A stretch of DNA of 64,000 nt from Robbsia andropogonis (GTDB lineage: Bacteria; Pseudomonadota; Gammaproteobacteria; Burkholderiales; Burkholderiaceae), in assembly GCF_000970345.1 (NCBI RefSeq), contig NZ_LAQU01000001.1:310001-374000 (forward strand), read 5' to 3'. Below are positions 46,048 through 55,185 of the stretch, in pieces; position 1 is the stretch's first letter, and every line of letters starts with the position of its first letter. The notes under the pieces are model-generated. The model worked only from the letters and a program-made list of their open reading frames with translations. It ran no database searches and was not told the DNA's origin. Both the position numbers and the translations under genes were made by a program.

Positions 46048-47289
46048 ATGGCTCAACCTGCATCATCCCTTCCCACCTCGCCCCGCCCCCTCAAACCGGC
46101 ACCGATGTGGAATCCGCCCCCCTTCATCATCGCCGTGGTGCTATGCCTCGTTGGCCTCGCATGGCTCGATACGATGGTCAGCGCCCGTCAGGCCGCACTG
46201 TACGCGGTCGGCATCCTGCTGGGCGCCACGCTGTATCACGCTGCGTTCGGCTTTACATCGGCGTGGCGCGTTTTCATAGCGGACGGGCGCGGCGCAGGCT
46301 TGCGCGCGCAGATGATCATGCTCGCCATCGGCACGCTGCTGTTTTTTCCCGCGCTGTCGGCCGGCTCGCTGTTCGGCCGCCCCGTCACAGGCCTGGTTGC
46401 ACCCGCCGGCACATCGGTCCTGGTGGGCGCGTTTCTGTTTGGCATCGGCATGCAACTGGGCGGTGGCTGTGCTTCCGGCACGCTCTACACTGTGGGAGGC
46501 GGCAGCACACGGATGATTGTCACGCTTGCCACGTTCGTCGTCGGCTCCGTCATCGGCACCGCTCACCTACCGTTCTGGTCGGCGCTGCCGGCCCTGCCCA
46601 AGGTGTCATTGGTCCACGCCCTGGGTGTCGTGCCGGCGCTCGGGTTGAACTGGCTTCTCTTTGCCAGCATCGTCGCCGCGACCATCCTGATTGAAAAACG
46701 GCGGCACGGTCGACTGCTGCCGGGCAACGATGGCATTGCCGAACAACCAGGGCTGCGCTGGCTGCGTGGTCCCTGGCCATTGTGGACGGGCGCGATCCTG
46801 TTGGTGCTGTTGAATTTTGCAACGATGGCGTTGGCGGGCCGCCCTTGGGGCGTGACCTCGGCCTTTGCACTGTGGGGCGCGAAAGCCGTTCAGGCATTGG
46901 GCATCGATATAGCCGCCTGGCCATTCTGGCAAACGACGGCCAACGCCATCGCGTTGCAGGCGCCATTACGTGAAGATGTGACCACGGTCATGGATATCGG
47001 CATCATCATCGGCGCGCTTGCCGCCTCGGCGCTGGCAGGACGGTACGCACCGGTCTGGCGTATTCCGCCGCGTTCGCTATTGGCGGCCATCATCGGTGGC
47101 CTGCTATTAGGCTATGGCGCACGGCTCGCTTACGGATGCAATATCGGTGCGTATTTCAGCGGCATCGTCTCGGGTAGCCTGCACGGCTGGCTCTGGATGG
47201 TGGCGGCCTTCTCCGGCAACGTAGTAGGTACACGGCTGCGTCCCACTTTCGGACTCGCCGTCGAGCGCATTCGTCGTACCGGCTGCTGA
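46048..47289 (+). CDS. YeeE/YedE family transporter (TsuA-like, thiosulfate/sulfur transport)
   Basis: A 413-residue inner-membrane protein with about ten helices in two repeats. The family's conserved Cys motifs occur in both: GGGCASGTLYTVGGG near residue 143 and YGCNIGAYFSG near 370. These cysteines pass thiosulfate through the membrane in TsuA-type proteins. No TusA-like protein or rhodanese gene is adjacent. It starts 48 bases after the molybdenum hydroxylase gene in the same direction and may share its transcript. Start ATG 46048 is preceded by a polar Pro-rich lead. Confidence 0.87.
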   Translation: MAQPASSLPTSPRPLKPAPMWNPPPFIIAVVLCLVGLAWLDTMVSARQAALYAVGILLGATLYHAAFGFTSAWRVFIADGRGAGLRAQMIMLAIGTLLFFPALSAGSLFGRPVTGLVAPAGTSVLVGAFLFGIGMQLGGGCASGTLYTVGGGSTRMIVTLATFVVGSVIGTAHLPFWSALPALPKVSLVHALGVVPALGLNWLLFASIVAATILIEKRRHGRLLPGNDGIAEQPGLRWLRGPWPLWTGAILLVLLNFATMALAGRPWGVTSAFALWGAKAVQALGIDIAAWPFWQTTANAIALQAPLREDVTTVMDIGIIIGALAASALAGRYAPVWRIPPRSLLAAIIGGLLLGYGARLAYGCNIGAYFSGIVSGSLHGWLWMVAAFSGNVVGTRLRPTFGLAVERIRRTGC

Positions 47290-47425
47290 AGCAAAATCCG
47301 AAAATCGCACCGGCGACGACGCCATGCGCGAACTCGCGAACAAGCAAGCGCACCCCTTCGCGCAAAACCAGCGGCATAACGGATAGGCTAGTTGCTCCAG
47401 CTTCCCGCTCATCCGGTGCGACATC

Positions 47426-47977
47426 ATGTTTGGATTATCTTGGTCCCTACGCGAGCAGCGTCAGCATACGCCGCACGTGCCGTCATGGGAGCGGATGCAC
47501 GCATTCCGGACGGCCGTAGCGGCGTTGATCGCGCGTGGGAATATCGATAGCGCCAGGAAGGTTGGCGCTATCGGCGACGACATCACCGCCGAGGATGTTG
47601 CCCAATGTGGTGACGACCAGCGCATTGCGGTGGCGTTGCATCAGCGTATCGTGCTGCCATTGCCCGCGCGGTCGCATTTGCTGGTCTGTGACGGCAGCGT
47701 CGATGTCGAATGCCGGCCCACGCCACTGGACTGGATGCCGGAACAACTACAGGGCCCGCGGCCAGTCGCCCTTCGGAAGGGCGAGCACTTTGCATGCGCC
47801 GGGTCGGGCTGTGTGGTGGTGCATGGTACGGGGCAACATGCGGCGCACCTGCGGATTATTCAAGAACCGGGACCGTGCCGTGCCGCCATGCAGTGGGTCC
47901 AGCGCGTCCTCACACACCATCGCGGGCAATATCCATCGCGAAATACGTCAGGATCAGGTCCGCGCCCGCGCGCTTGA
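47426..47977 (+). CDS. Hypothetical protein, possibly DUF2917-like
   Basis: A 183-residue frame. The middle ([19 protein letters not shown], then [19 protein letters not shown]) has the strand-rich pattern of small DUF2917/cupin-like proteins found in Burkholderiales, but the match is loose and made by eye. The last 22 residues overlap the convergent hemB gene, and the tail is low-complexity, so the true end or even the gene itself is uncertain. Without it, 47290-47909 would be a 620-base gap. Confidence 0.4.
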   Translation: MFGLSWSLREQRQHTPHVPSWERMHAFRTAVAALIARGNIDSARKVGAIGDDITAEDVAQCGDDQRIAVALHQRIVLPLPARSHLLVCDGSVDVECRPTPLDWMPEQLQGPRPVALRKGEHFACAGSGCVVVHGTGQHAAHLRIIQEPGPCRAAMQWVQRVLTHHRGQYPSRNTSGSGPRPRA

Positions 47978-48893
47978 TCGCCCCCAGTGTTTCACGCACC
48001 ACCCGGGCTTCATCGATTGCGCCGGCCGCCGCGGCGAATTTGATCATCGCGTATTCGCCGCTGACTTGATAGGCTGCCAGCGGCAAGTCCGATGCCTCAC
48101 GGATGTCACGAATAATATCCAGGTAGGCACCAGCCGGCTTCACCATCAGCGAATCCGCACCTTCCGCCGCATCGAGCAGCGACTCACGCACGGCTTCCCG
48201 GCGATTCATCGGATTCATCTGGTAGGCGTTGCGGTCGCCCTTCAGTTCGGTGCCGGCCGCATCGCGGAACGGTCCATACAGGCCGGACGCGAACTTCGTC
48301 GAATACGCCATGATGCCGGTGTCGTGGAAACCAGCACCGTCGAGCGCTGAGCGGATCGCCTTGACCTGGCCATCCATCGCCGCGGAAGGGGCGATCATAT
48401 CGGCACCCGCCCGCGCGGCGGACACCGCCTGCAAACCGATATTCGCGATCGTCGCGTCATTGTCCACGCCGCCGTGCGCGTGCAACACGCCGCAATGGCC
48501 ATGCGTGGTGTATTCGCAGAAGCACGTATCCGACATCACGATCAGTTCGGGCGCGGTCTGTTTGCAGATGCGTGCCATCCGCGCCACCAGCCCTTCCTCA
48601 TTCCACGTATCGCTGCCCACGTCGTCCTTGTGGTGCGAAATGCCGAATGTCATCACGCCACGGATGCCCGCTTTTGCATACCGTTCGATTTCATAGGCTA
48701 AACGGGATTCCGGGATACGCATCACGCCGGGCATGGCGTTGATCGGCGCGAATTCGGTGGCCCCCTCTTCGACGAAGATCGGCAGAATCAAGTCGTCCAG
48801 GTTCCATTCGGTTTCCTGGAACATCTTGCGCAGGGCGGGAGTACGGCGCAGGCGCCGTGGGCGATAAATCGGATAAGGAGCGTGTAGGGTCAT
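47910..48893 (-). CDS. hemB: Delta-aminolevulinic acid dehydratase (porphobilinogen synthase)
   Basis: A 327-residue cytoplasmic enzyme that joins two 5-aminolevulinates to porphobilinogen in haem synthesis. The two active-site lysines are K200 ([16 protein letters not shown]) and K252 (MVKPAGAY). The zinc-binding cysteines C124, C126 and C134 lie in [15 protein letters not shown], so this is the Zn-type enzyme. The length is normal. ATG 48893 follows GGAG at short spacing. The gene stands alone on its strand, between a small hypothetical gene and a peptide-binding protein gene. Confidence 0.95.
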   Translation of the reverse strand: MTLHAPYPIYRPRRLRRTPALRKMFQETEWNLDDLILPIFVEEGATEFAPINAMPGVMRIPESRLAYEIERYAKAGIRGVMTFGISHHKDDVGSDTWNEEGLVARMARICKQTAPELIVMSDTCFCEYTTHGHCGVLHAHGGVDNDATIANIGLQAVSAARAGADMIAPSAAMDGQVKAIRSALDGAGFHDTGIMAYSTKFASGLYGPFRDAAGTELKGDRNAYQMNPMNRREAVRESLLDAAEGADSLMVKPAGAYLDIIRDIREASDLPLAAYQVSGEYAMIKFAAAAGAIDEARVVRETLGAIKRAGADLILTYFAMDIARDGV

Positions 48894-49326
48894 AGCGTGT
48901 GGCGCACCTGCGGGCGGGCGTGAAGTCGTGCAAGAATATCGTCACTTGAACAAATCGCACGGTGCGGGCAGGAACGGGGATAGGCGCCTACGCCGCAGGC
49001 CGGGCAATCGAACAGGCAGACCGGCAATGATACGCCTGTTCAGGCAATCCGGCCCCGGCGGCCGGGAGACCCCTCGCTTGACACGATTTTTGCTCGCGCT
49101 TACTTTGGCGGGGGCGAAAGCTACGCTCGCTACAGTTCCCAATAACGATTCGCGCCTGTGCGGGGCGTTTGCCATGCCGCACGACCCGGCACCCAAACGC
49201 ACGCGACAGCCGCAAGCAAGGAGTATGCATTTGGAGACCGTATTTTCGTCTGGAACGACGCCCAGGCCGTCACTCGCACGGCGCCTGGCCGGCTCGACTG
49301 TTTCTGCCAATTTGTCTGGTGCGTCC

Positions 49327-51009
49327 ATGATGCGGAAGCATTTGTCGTTGGCGCAGGCGCACGCTGGCCGGCAAGGTATCCCGCGCCGGCCGACCTGGCT
49401 GGGGGTCACCACGGCATCGATTCTGGCTGCCGCATTATCATTCGGCGTGGCCAATACCGCCTCCGCCGCCGCGCAGCAGATGAAAGGTTCGCTGGTCTAT
49501 TGCTCGGAAGGTAGCCCCGCCGGCTTCGATCCGGCGCAGTACACCACTGGCACCGATTTCAACGCCAGCGCCTATACGGTATTCGACCAGTTGGTCGAGT
49601 TCGCACCCGGCAGCACGAAGGTCGTACCAGGGCTGGCCGAATCGTGGGAGGTCTCGCCGGACGGCCGGACCTACACGTTCCACCTGCGTCATGACGTTGC
49701 CTTCCAGACCACGACATGGTTCAAGCCGACGCGCACCTTCAATGCCGATGACGTGGTTTTCTCGTTCCAGCGGATGCTGGACCCGAACCTGCCGTTCAGC
49801 AAGGCCTATCCCACCAGCTTCCCATACTTCACGGACATGGGTCTGGACAAGCTGATCACCAGTATCGAAAAGGTCGACCCTTATACGGTTCGCTTTCATC
49901 TCAGCGAAGTAAACGCGCCGTTCATCCAGAACCTCGCCATGCCATTCGCGTCGATTCAATCGGCCGAGTACGCGGCGCAACTGTTGAAGGAAAACAAGGC
50001 GCCGGACCTGAACCAGCGGCCGGTAGGCACCGGCCCGTTCGCGTTCCGCAGCTATACGAAGGACGCGACCATTCGGTACGAAGGCAATCCCGACTATTGG
50101 CAGCCCGGCGCGGTGAAGCTGAAAAACCTGATCTTTTCGATCACGACGGATGCAACGGTCCGCGCGCAGAAGTTGAAGGCCGATGAATGCCAGGTGATGA
50201 GCTATCCGCGTCCAGCGGAAATCGCGTCGCTGAAGCAGGCATCGAATATCGACATGCCGTCGCAGGCGGGATTCAACGAAGGGTATCTCGCGTATAACGT
50301 TGAAAAGCCTTACCTGAAAGATGTCAACGTCCGACGCGCATTGGACATGGCCATCGACAAGGCGGCGATCCTGAAGGCAGTGTACCAAGGCATGGGCACA
50401 CCAGCCTCGACGGCCATGCCACCGACGGAATGGTCCTACGACAAGAGCATCAAGGCCCAGCCATACGATCCGGCCAAGGCGAAGGCCTTATTGGCAAAAG
50501 CCGGGTTCGCCGATGGCTTCTCACTCACGCTGTGGGCACTGCCGGTGCAACGACCGTACAACCCGAATGGTCAGTTGATGGCGCAGATGATTCAGGCGGA
50601 TTGGGCCAAGATCGGCGTCAAGGCCAATATCGTCACCTTTGAATGGGGCGAATACATGAAGCGCGGCCATACCGGCGCGCAGGATGCGATGCTGATCGGC
50701 TGGACCGGTGACAACGGCGATCCGGACAACTGGCTCGGGACGTTGCTGGGATGCGATGCCATCCATGGCAACAACTTCTCACGCTGGTGCGACAAGCCGT
50801 TCAATGATTTGATCGTCAAGGCGCGCTCTACGACCGATCAGGCTGAACGGACCAAGTTGTATATGCAGGCGCAGAAGATCTTCGCCGATCAACTGCCGTT
50901 CTCGCCGATCGCACACTCGATCGTCTACCAGCCGGTCAGCAAGCGCGTGTCCGGCATGATGATCGATCCGCTCGGTAGCGTGCGGTTCTCGGGGGTGAGT
51001 ATCAAGTAA
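49327..51009 (+). CDS. ABC transporter periplasmic substrate-binding protein (DppA-like, SBP family 5)
   Basis: A 560-residue periplasmic protein. A long basic lead is followed by a Sec signal core (GVTTASILAAALSFGVANTASAAA, in part) with cleavage likely after ASA. The family 5 layout is clear: LVYCSEGSPAGFDPAQYT at the mature start, VVPGLAESWEVSPDGRTYTF, FNADDVVFSFQRML and LIGWTGDNGDPDNWLGTLL. The closeness to DppA suggests di- or oligopeptide or haem import. Permease and ATPase genes do not follow in the window; the downstream gene is convergent, so the transporter must be encoded elsewhere. Upstream starts (49225 and 48928) would lengthen the lead without reason. Confidence 0.88.
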   Translation: MMRKHLSLAQAHAGRQGIPRRPTWLGVTTASILAAALSFGVANTASAAAQQMKGSLVYCSEGSPAGFDPAQYTTGTDFNASAYTVFDQLVEFAPGSTKVVPGLAESWEVSPDGRTYTFHLRHDVAFQTTTWFKPTRTFNADDVVFSFQRMLDPNLPFSKAYPTSFPYFTDMGLDKLITSIEKVDPYTVRFHLSEVNAPFIQNLAMPFASIQSAEYAAQLLKENKAPDLNQRPVGTGPFAFRSYTKDATIRYEGNPDYWQPGAVKLKNLIFSITTDATVRAQKLKADECQVMSYPRPAEIASLKQASNIDMPSQAGFNEGYLAYNVEKPYLKDVNVRRALDMAIDKAAILKAVYQGMGTPASTAMPPTEWSYDKSIKAQPYDPAKAKALLAKAGFADGFSLTLWALPVQRPYNPNGQLMAQMIQADWAKIGVKANIVTFEWGEYMKRGHTGAQDAMLIGWTGDNGDPDNWLGTLLGCDAIHGNNFSRWCDKPFNDLIVKARSTTDQAERTKLYMQAQKIFADQLPFSPIAHSIVYQPVSKRVSGMMIDPLGSVRFSGVSIK

Positions 51010-51062
51010 GAGGTGGAGGCCATCGCCCAGGAGGAATGGGGCGGTGGTGTATCCGCGGTGTT

Positions 51063-51497
51063 TCAGTCACCTTCACAAGTCAGTCTCGGCGTGCCCATTT
51101 TGAACCACGCCTTCACGATCTTTCCGTGCTGTACTTCGTAGATCGCGAGCACGTCGACCTCCCCCTCCCCTTCTGCAAACGTCCGAGTTACCACCTCATG
51201 GTCAACAACGACATTATCGACCACGCTCCTGGCGATCAACCTGCCGAACAAATTCGGCTCATCGAACCGGCTGACGTGGCGCGCTCGTACCTCCGCAGCC
51301 CCCTTGGCAAGCAAGGTCGAAGGGAATGCGTAATATTCGCAATCCTCGGCCCACCATTGCATGAACGCCTCAATGTCTCTGGCGTTATACGCCTCAAGCT
51401 GCTTGTGTACCGGAAAGGTTGTTTCGGATGATGCGCTTGAATCGTCGGTGCTGCCTGGAACAACGCCTTCGGGACGAAGGATGGGGTTTATCTTCAT
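51063..51497 (-). CDS. SnoaL-like / nuclear transport factor 2 family protein
   Basis: A 144-residue protein of the NTF2-like fold: AYNARDIEAFMQWWAEDCEYYAFP (first half, about 44-67) is the classic opening helix and strand, and YEVQHGKIVKAWFKMG closes the sheet. Members include ketosteroid isomerases, polyketide cyclases and stress-linked proteins, so the role here is open. ATG 51497 has a GGGGAG ribosome site five bases upstream and is preferred to the frame start at 51656. Confidence 0.75.
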   Translation of the reverse strand: MKINPILRPEGVVPGSTDDSSASSETTFPVHKQLEAYNARDIEAFMQWWAEDCEYYAFPSTLLAKGAAEVRARHVSRFDEPNLFGRLIARSVVDNVVVDHEVVTRTFAEGEGEVDVLAIYEVQHGKIVKAWFKMGTPRLTCEGD

Positions 51498-52019
51498 GTG
51501 TGTGCTCCCCGAAAGTAAAACATGGCCCTGCATCCAGCAGGCTACTGCGATTGCAGATGTTCGTTTGCTGGTGCTGTCGCTTTCGCATGCCAATACATTC
51601 CGCGACGTCCTGCGGACAGCATATGATGCATGAGACGCTTCAATAATGCGAAGCAAAGAACGTTGTTTCTGTTATTACCGTAGGGTGACTTAGTTACTGC
51701 AAAAAGTGACAAAGTTGCGCGAATGGCCGGACTTCGTTGCTGCGAATCTAGATTCTGATTGTCGCAATCGGCATCAAAAGGTAGGGGCATTCCACCGGCA
51801 GACACGTCCGAGGACGGGAGAACCTGAAAAGCATTGGCTGTTGTTCGGCCTTAACAGTCTGTCGGGCGAAAACCAGCAAATGACCTTTTTCACCGATGGC
51901 AACAGTCGCTGAAATCGCGATCCGTGCGCTGCACACGCTCACAGATTTTCGGTCGGCTAGTGCCCTTTAATGCTGTCAGGCTCCAAGCGGCGCGGAATGT
52001 GGTACCGATGTATTGCGTG
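51498..52019. other. Spacer upstream of the SnoaL-like gene
   Basis: About 520 bases with no convincing gene. At 51685-51697 lies GTGACTTAGTTAC, a near-palindrome, followed at 51701 by AAAAAGTGACAAAGTT, which repeats the GTGAC core. This looks like a regulator binding region, possibly for the SnoaL-like gene, but no regulator gene is adjacent. Confidence 0.35.
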
Positions 52020-52661
52020 TCAGAAAACCTCGATGAAACTAGATGTACCGGTGACCATCTGGAAAGCTCCAAATGCAGCTATTCCGATGGCCGACATTAG
52101 TGAAAGCCTACGTATCCACGAGCTGGGCATCGCTCTGCGTAATGTGCTGGTTAAAATGCTTAAGAACAGCCACCAGACAGCCGAGCCAACAAACACTCCA
52201 CTGACCATTGTCATTACGGTTGACCATTCGCGGTCACCATGAAAGCCCGCGGTTGATGCGAGCGCGGCAAACATAGCGATAAAAGACAGAATCGTTATAG
52301 GGTTGGACAGGGTCAGGAAAAACGTTGCCAAAAAGTAACGAGATACGTTCGCACCCGTCGTCGCTTGGTAACCATTGTGCGTAACGGGGGTCTCGCGCGC
52401 TGTGGTCCATGCCAGCCAAAAGAGAAATGCGCCGCCGCAGATTTTCAAGCCTATGGTTAGCGCGGGCTGCGCGTTTGCTATGCCCGCCACACCCAGCGCC
52501 CCAAACAACCCATAGATCGCATCCGCGGACGCGGCGCCGATCCCAGTTGCAAAGCCATAACGAAAACCACTGCTCAAACAACGCTGAATACACAGCATTC
52601 CAATTGGTCCGACCGGCGCAGCAATGCATAAACCCAATGCCATTGATTTAATTAAAAGCAT
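52020..52661 (-). CDS. LysE-family amino acid exporter
   Basis: A 213-residue inner-membrane protein with about six helices. The conserved opening LCIAAPVGPIGMLCIQRCLS with GxGAASADAIYG is diagnostic for LysE/RhtB exporters, which push basic or neutral amino acids out by proton exchange. It is divergent from an Lrp/AsnC-type regulator with an AT-rich inverted repeat between them; LysE-Lrp pairs are common, so its expression probably depends on intracellular amino acid level. Its ATG follows a GAAGGA ribosome site. Confidence 0.9.
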   Translation of the reverse strand: MLLIKSMALGLCIAAPVGPIGMLCIQRCLSSGFRYGFATGIGAASADAIYGLFGALGVAGIANAQPALTIGLKICGGAFLFWLAWTTARETPVTHNGYQATTGANVSRYFLATFFLTLSNPITILSFIAMFAALASTAGFHGDREWSTVMTMVSGVFVGSAVWWLFLSILTSTLRRAMPSSWIRRLSLMSAIGIAAFGAFQMVTGTSSFIEVF

Positions 52662-52728
52662 GTTCCTTCCCGAGGAGAAGCGGCGATGTGCAGATGCATA
52701 TTAAGCACTATCGGATCTAGCTAAAAGT

Positions 52729-52768
52729 TATTTTTTAAGTAAAAATCGGTTTTCTACTTTAAAAAATA
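52729..52768. promoter_or_regulatory. AT-rich inverted repeat, likely Lrp operator
   Basis: TATTTTTTAAGTA (52729-52741) faces TACTTTAAAAAATA (52755-52768); the arms match except for one extra base. The repeat ends six bases before the start codon of the Lrp-type gene and lies between it and lysE. Lrp/AsnC proteins favour such AT-rich palindromes, so it probably serves autoregulation and control of lysE. Confidence 0.6.
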
Positions 52769-52774
52769 GGCGCT

Positions 52775-53227
52775 ATGGACGATCTGGATTGGAAGTTGCT
52801 TTCGCTGCTGCAGCGCAACGGCCGAATGACCTATACGGACCTGGGCCGCCAAGTGCATCTATCGGTTCCCGCTGTGACCGAGCGGGTTAAACGCCTGGAA
52901 GAAGGCGGAGTCATAGAGAGCTACGGTGCTCGGATCAATCCTGTGGCAGCTGGTTATAACGTTAGCGCAATGATCGGAATCACGGTGCCGCAACCTGCGA
53001 AATCCAAATTTCTCAAGTTGCTTGAGTCCATTGCCGAAGTCCTTGAATGCCATCATGTAACGGGCGCGGATTCATATGTCATACGGTTGGTCGCTTTGAA
53101 CATGACTGATCTAGAACAGCTCATCGAACGCATTAACCTTTACGGCGAGACCCGCACGTCAATCGTAATGTCTACTCCTCTTGCTTCACGGGGTGTAGGG
53201 CAGCCGCGCACCAAGCGTCACGTCTGA
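52775..53227 (+). CDS. Lrp/AsnC-family transcriptional regulator
   Basis: A 150-residue regulator. The N-terminal AsnC-type HTH (about 1-60) reads DDLDWKLLSLLQRNGRMTYT then LGRQVHLSVPAVTERVKRLE; the C-terminal RAM domain has CHHVTGADSYVIRLVA, the usual ligand-sensing turn. Members bind amino acids and form octamers on DNA. It sits divergent from lysE, its likely target, and starts just after an AT-rich palindrome. A short inverted repeat (53232-53255) follows its stop. Confidence 0.92.
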   Translation: MDDLDWKLLSLLQRNGRMTYTDLGRQVHLSVPAVTERVKRLEEGGVIESYGARINPVAAGYNVSAMIGITVPQPAKSKFLKLLESIAEVLECHHVTGADSYVIRLVALNMTDLEQLIERINLYGETRTSIVMSTPLASRGVGQPRTKRHV

Positions 53228-53772
53228 GAAACTGTTCTTTCCATTTTGAGAACAGCAGAGTGAACGGTTTGAGTTCGAAGTACCAACAGGGCTTCACTGG
53301 CAAATTGGTAGTAAAAGTACTCCGAGACTTGGCAACGACTGTTTTTTCCGTACATTTCATGCACTCGGTGCAAGATGATGCATGTCCGCTAAGGCCGAAA
53401 CAGAGACGGCAGTCAGATGGCGGATTCTCGGGTTGGATTCAACCGGTCGCTGCAACGGCCTTGGCAGTCGCCGATGGTCACAGTTGGCCGCACAGCGGAC
53501 ATTGGCAACTACAGACTAAAGATGCTGACATGGGGGACAGCTATCGACCCGTTCAGACCGAAGTTACGAAGGTCCGTTCAAATGGCCACTTCTGACATTC
53601 ATCTTTTTCGATGAACGATGCGTGCTTAGACGACGCGAATCCACCGCCTTGCTTCTAGCGGCAGGGTGATATGTGGGTTTCCCGGATGCTCGCGTCGTGA
53701 AAGCGCAAGGACGGCAGCCATACATACTCGTTGATGTGGCCGCGGGCACGATCCGTTAAAGCGGCGTTTGGT
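53228..53772. other. Gene-free spacer with a hairpin-like repeat
   Basis: About 545 bases without a gene that can be supported. CTGTTCT (53232-53238) and AGAACAG (53249-53255) are perfect 7-base arms around 10 bases, just after the Lrp-type stop; there is no clear U-tract. The rest shows short, unconvincing frames in all directions and may be remnant sequence, in keeping with the deletion scar that follows. Confidence 0.4.
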
Positions 53773-54300
53773 CTAAGGTCCACGATCGCCCCCCCCGAAC
53801 GGATGTCCCGCCGGAAACCTCCCGGCCGCGTTATAGGTTTGGATCCAGCCAGGATAGGAGATCGCGGGCCAACTCACTTCGTCCAGTCGCTTTTTGTCGT
53901 CTTCGCTGAGCACCAGATCCAGCGCTGCGAGGTTGTCAGTGAGTTGCTCGACCCGCTTGACGCCAGTAATGACGCTCGTAACGAAAGGGCGTGCGAGAAT
54001 CCACGCGAGTGCCACCTGTGCCGCGCTTACGCCATGCTGCGCACCGATATCCGTTAGTACGTCAATAATATCGAAGGCCTTTTCGCTATCGACCGGTGGG
54101 AACTGAATGAGAGCACCGCGCGAATGCGCCTCGGCTACACCATTGCGATCAAATTTACCTGACAGCAATCCGCCTGCCAACGGGCTCCAGCAGAGCAGTC
54201 CCAGCTTCTGATCTTCGATTGCGGGAAGCAGTTCGCGCTCGATGTCGAGGCCCGCGAGCGAGTAATAAGAATGTATCGAAACGAAGTCCATTCGTGCCGG
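53773..54300 (-). pseudogene. Aldo/keto reductase, 5' part missing
   Basis: Only the C-terminal half of an aldo/keto reductase is present: FVSIHSYYSLAGLDIEREL, then LGLLCWSPLAGGLLSGKF, VALAWILARPFVTSVITG and the closing SYPGWIQTY region. Full-length proteins have about 330 residues; here some 175 remain. The N-terminal TIM-barrel strands and the catalytic Asp-Tyr-Lys-His residues are absent. The homology stops near 54300, exactly where a plus-strand AraC gene lacking its own start begins. The frame is open to 54363, but those extra residues are not AKR-like. Probably inactive. Confidence 0.75.
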
Positions 54301-54310
54301 CCGAAGCGCA

Positions 54311-54727
54311 ATGGCGGCAAGTCTTGCCAATATCGTTCTCGTTGAGATTCTCCGCGCGTACATCGATGAAGTGCAGCCGGTGCCAGGCTGGCTCAGCGCC
54401 CTCGGAGATCTGAAGATCGGCGCCGCGCTTCATTTAATGCACGGCGACATCGGCAAGGGGTGGACGGTTCGGGAACTGGCCGCGGCCGTAGGCATGTCAC
54501 GCACCAACTTTGCGATACGGTTCAAGGCGTTGGTGGGCATGCCGCCGCTCGACTATTTGACTCGCTGGCGCATGTCGGTGGCAAGCCTCGCTCTCAGGCA
54601 CGGCAACGACCCGATAGCAACGATTGCGACAAGAGTCGGCTATGCGTCAGATAGTGCGTTTAGCAGCGCGTTCAAACGTACTTTCGGACGCAGTCCGAGG
54701 CACTACTGGATCAAACCCAAGGATTGA
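54311..54727 (+). pseudogene. AraC-family regulator, N-terminal cupin domain missing
   Basis: The 138-residue frame holds the last part of an AraC/CupinFamily-6 type regulator. DLKIGAALHLMHGDIGKGWT is the linker, TVRELAAAVGMSRTNFAIRF the first HTH and DPIATIATRVGYASDSAFS the second. The sensory cupin half (about 170 residues) is missing. The upstream neighbour on the other strand is equally cut, so both genes appear to have lost their 5' ends in one event. The DNA-binding part is intact, so a short protein could in theory still bind DNA, but an ordinary start signal is not seen. Confidence 0.7.
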
Positions 54728-55185
54728 GCCGCATGTCTACGTCGAGGCGGTGAATGGCAACCCGGGATCCGTACGCAGACTTCGGCCTACGCATTGCGAC
54801 TGACGGGTCCTGCCCGATATCAGTCATGAGAAGACGCTGTGTCGAATGACCGCTTAGGCCAAGCTTGCGGCCGAACAGGCAGGCGGAAATCGGTTGGCGT
54901 GGCCAGTGCATCCTCTCGGCCGATGACCGAGAATAGAATTGTTTCGATAAGAATGTTTTCTAGATGGGCATATCGGAGAGCTTTGCTCACACACGGCAGA
55001 GCATATGGGAGTGCTACCGTTCAAGGGAACTGTCCGTTAAGATTTCTGGTTACGCTTTACCTTCGATTGGCCTGACATCCATATCAGATTGTCAGGTACG
55101 AGCATGGATGAGCAATATGGTGTCAGCATTGATAACTGGAACGCGTCTGTTCTATGCCAGTGGATTTCGTGGGCTATTTGCTAGC
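54728..55185. other. Spacer downstream of the sensor kinase
   Basis: About 460 bases with no recognisable gene. The short repeat GGGCTA (55171-55176) / TAGCCC (55187-55192) spans the end of the convergent kinase gene and could form a weak hairpin in its transcript. Nothing else was seen. Confidence 0.4.
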
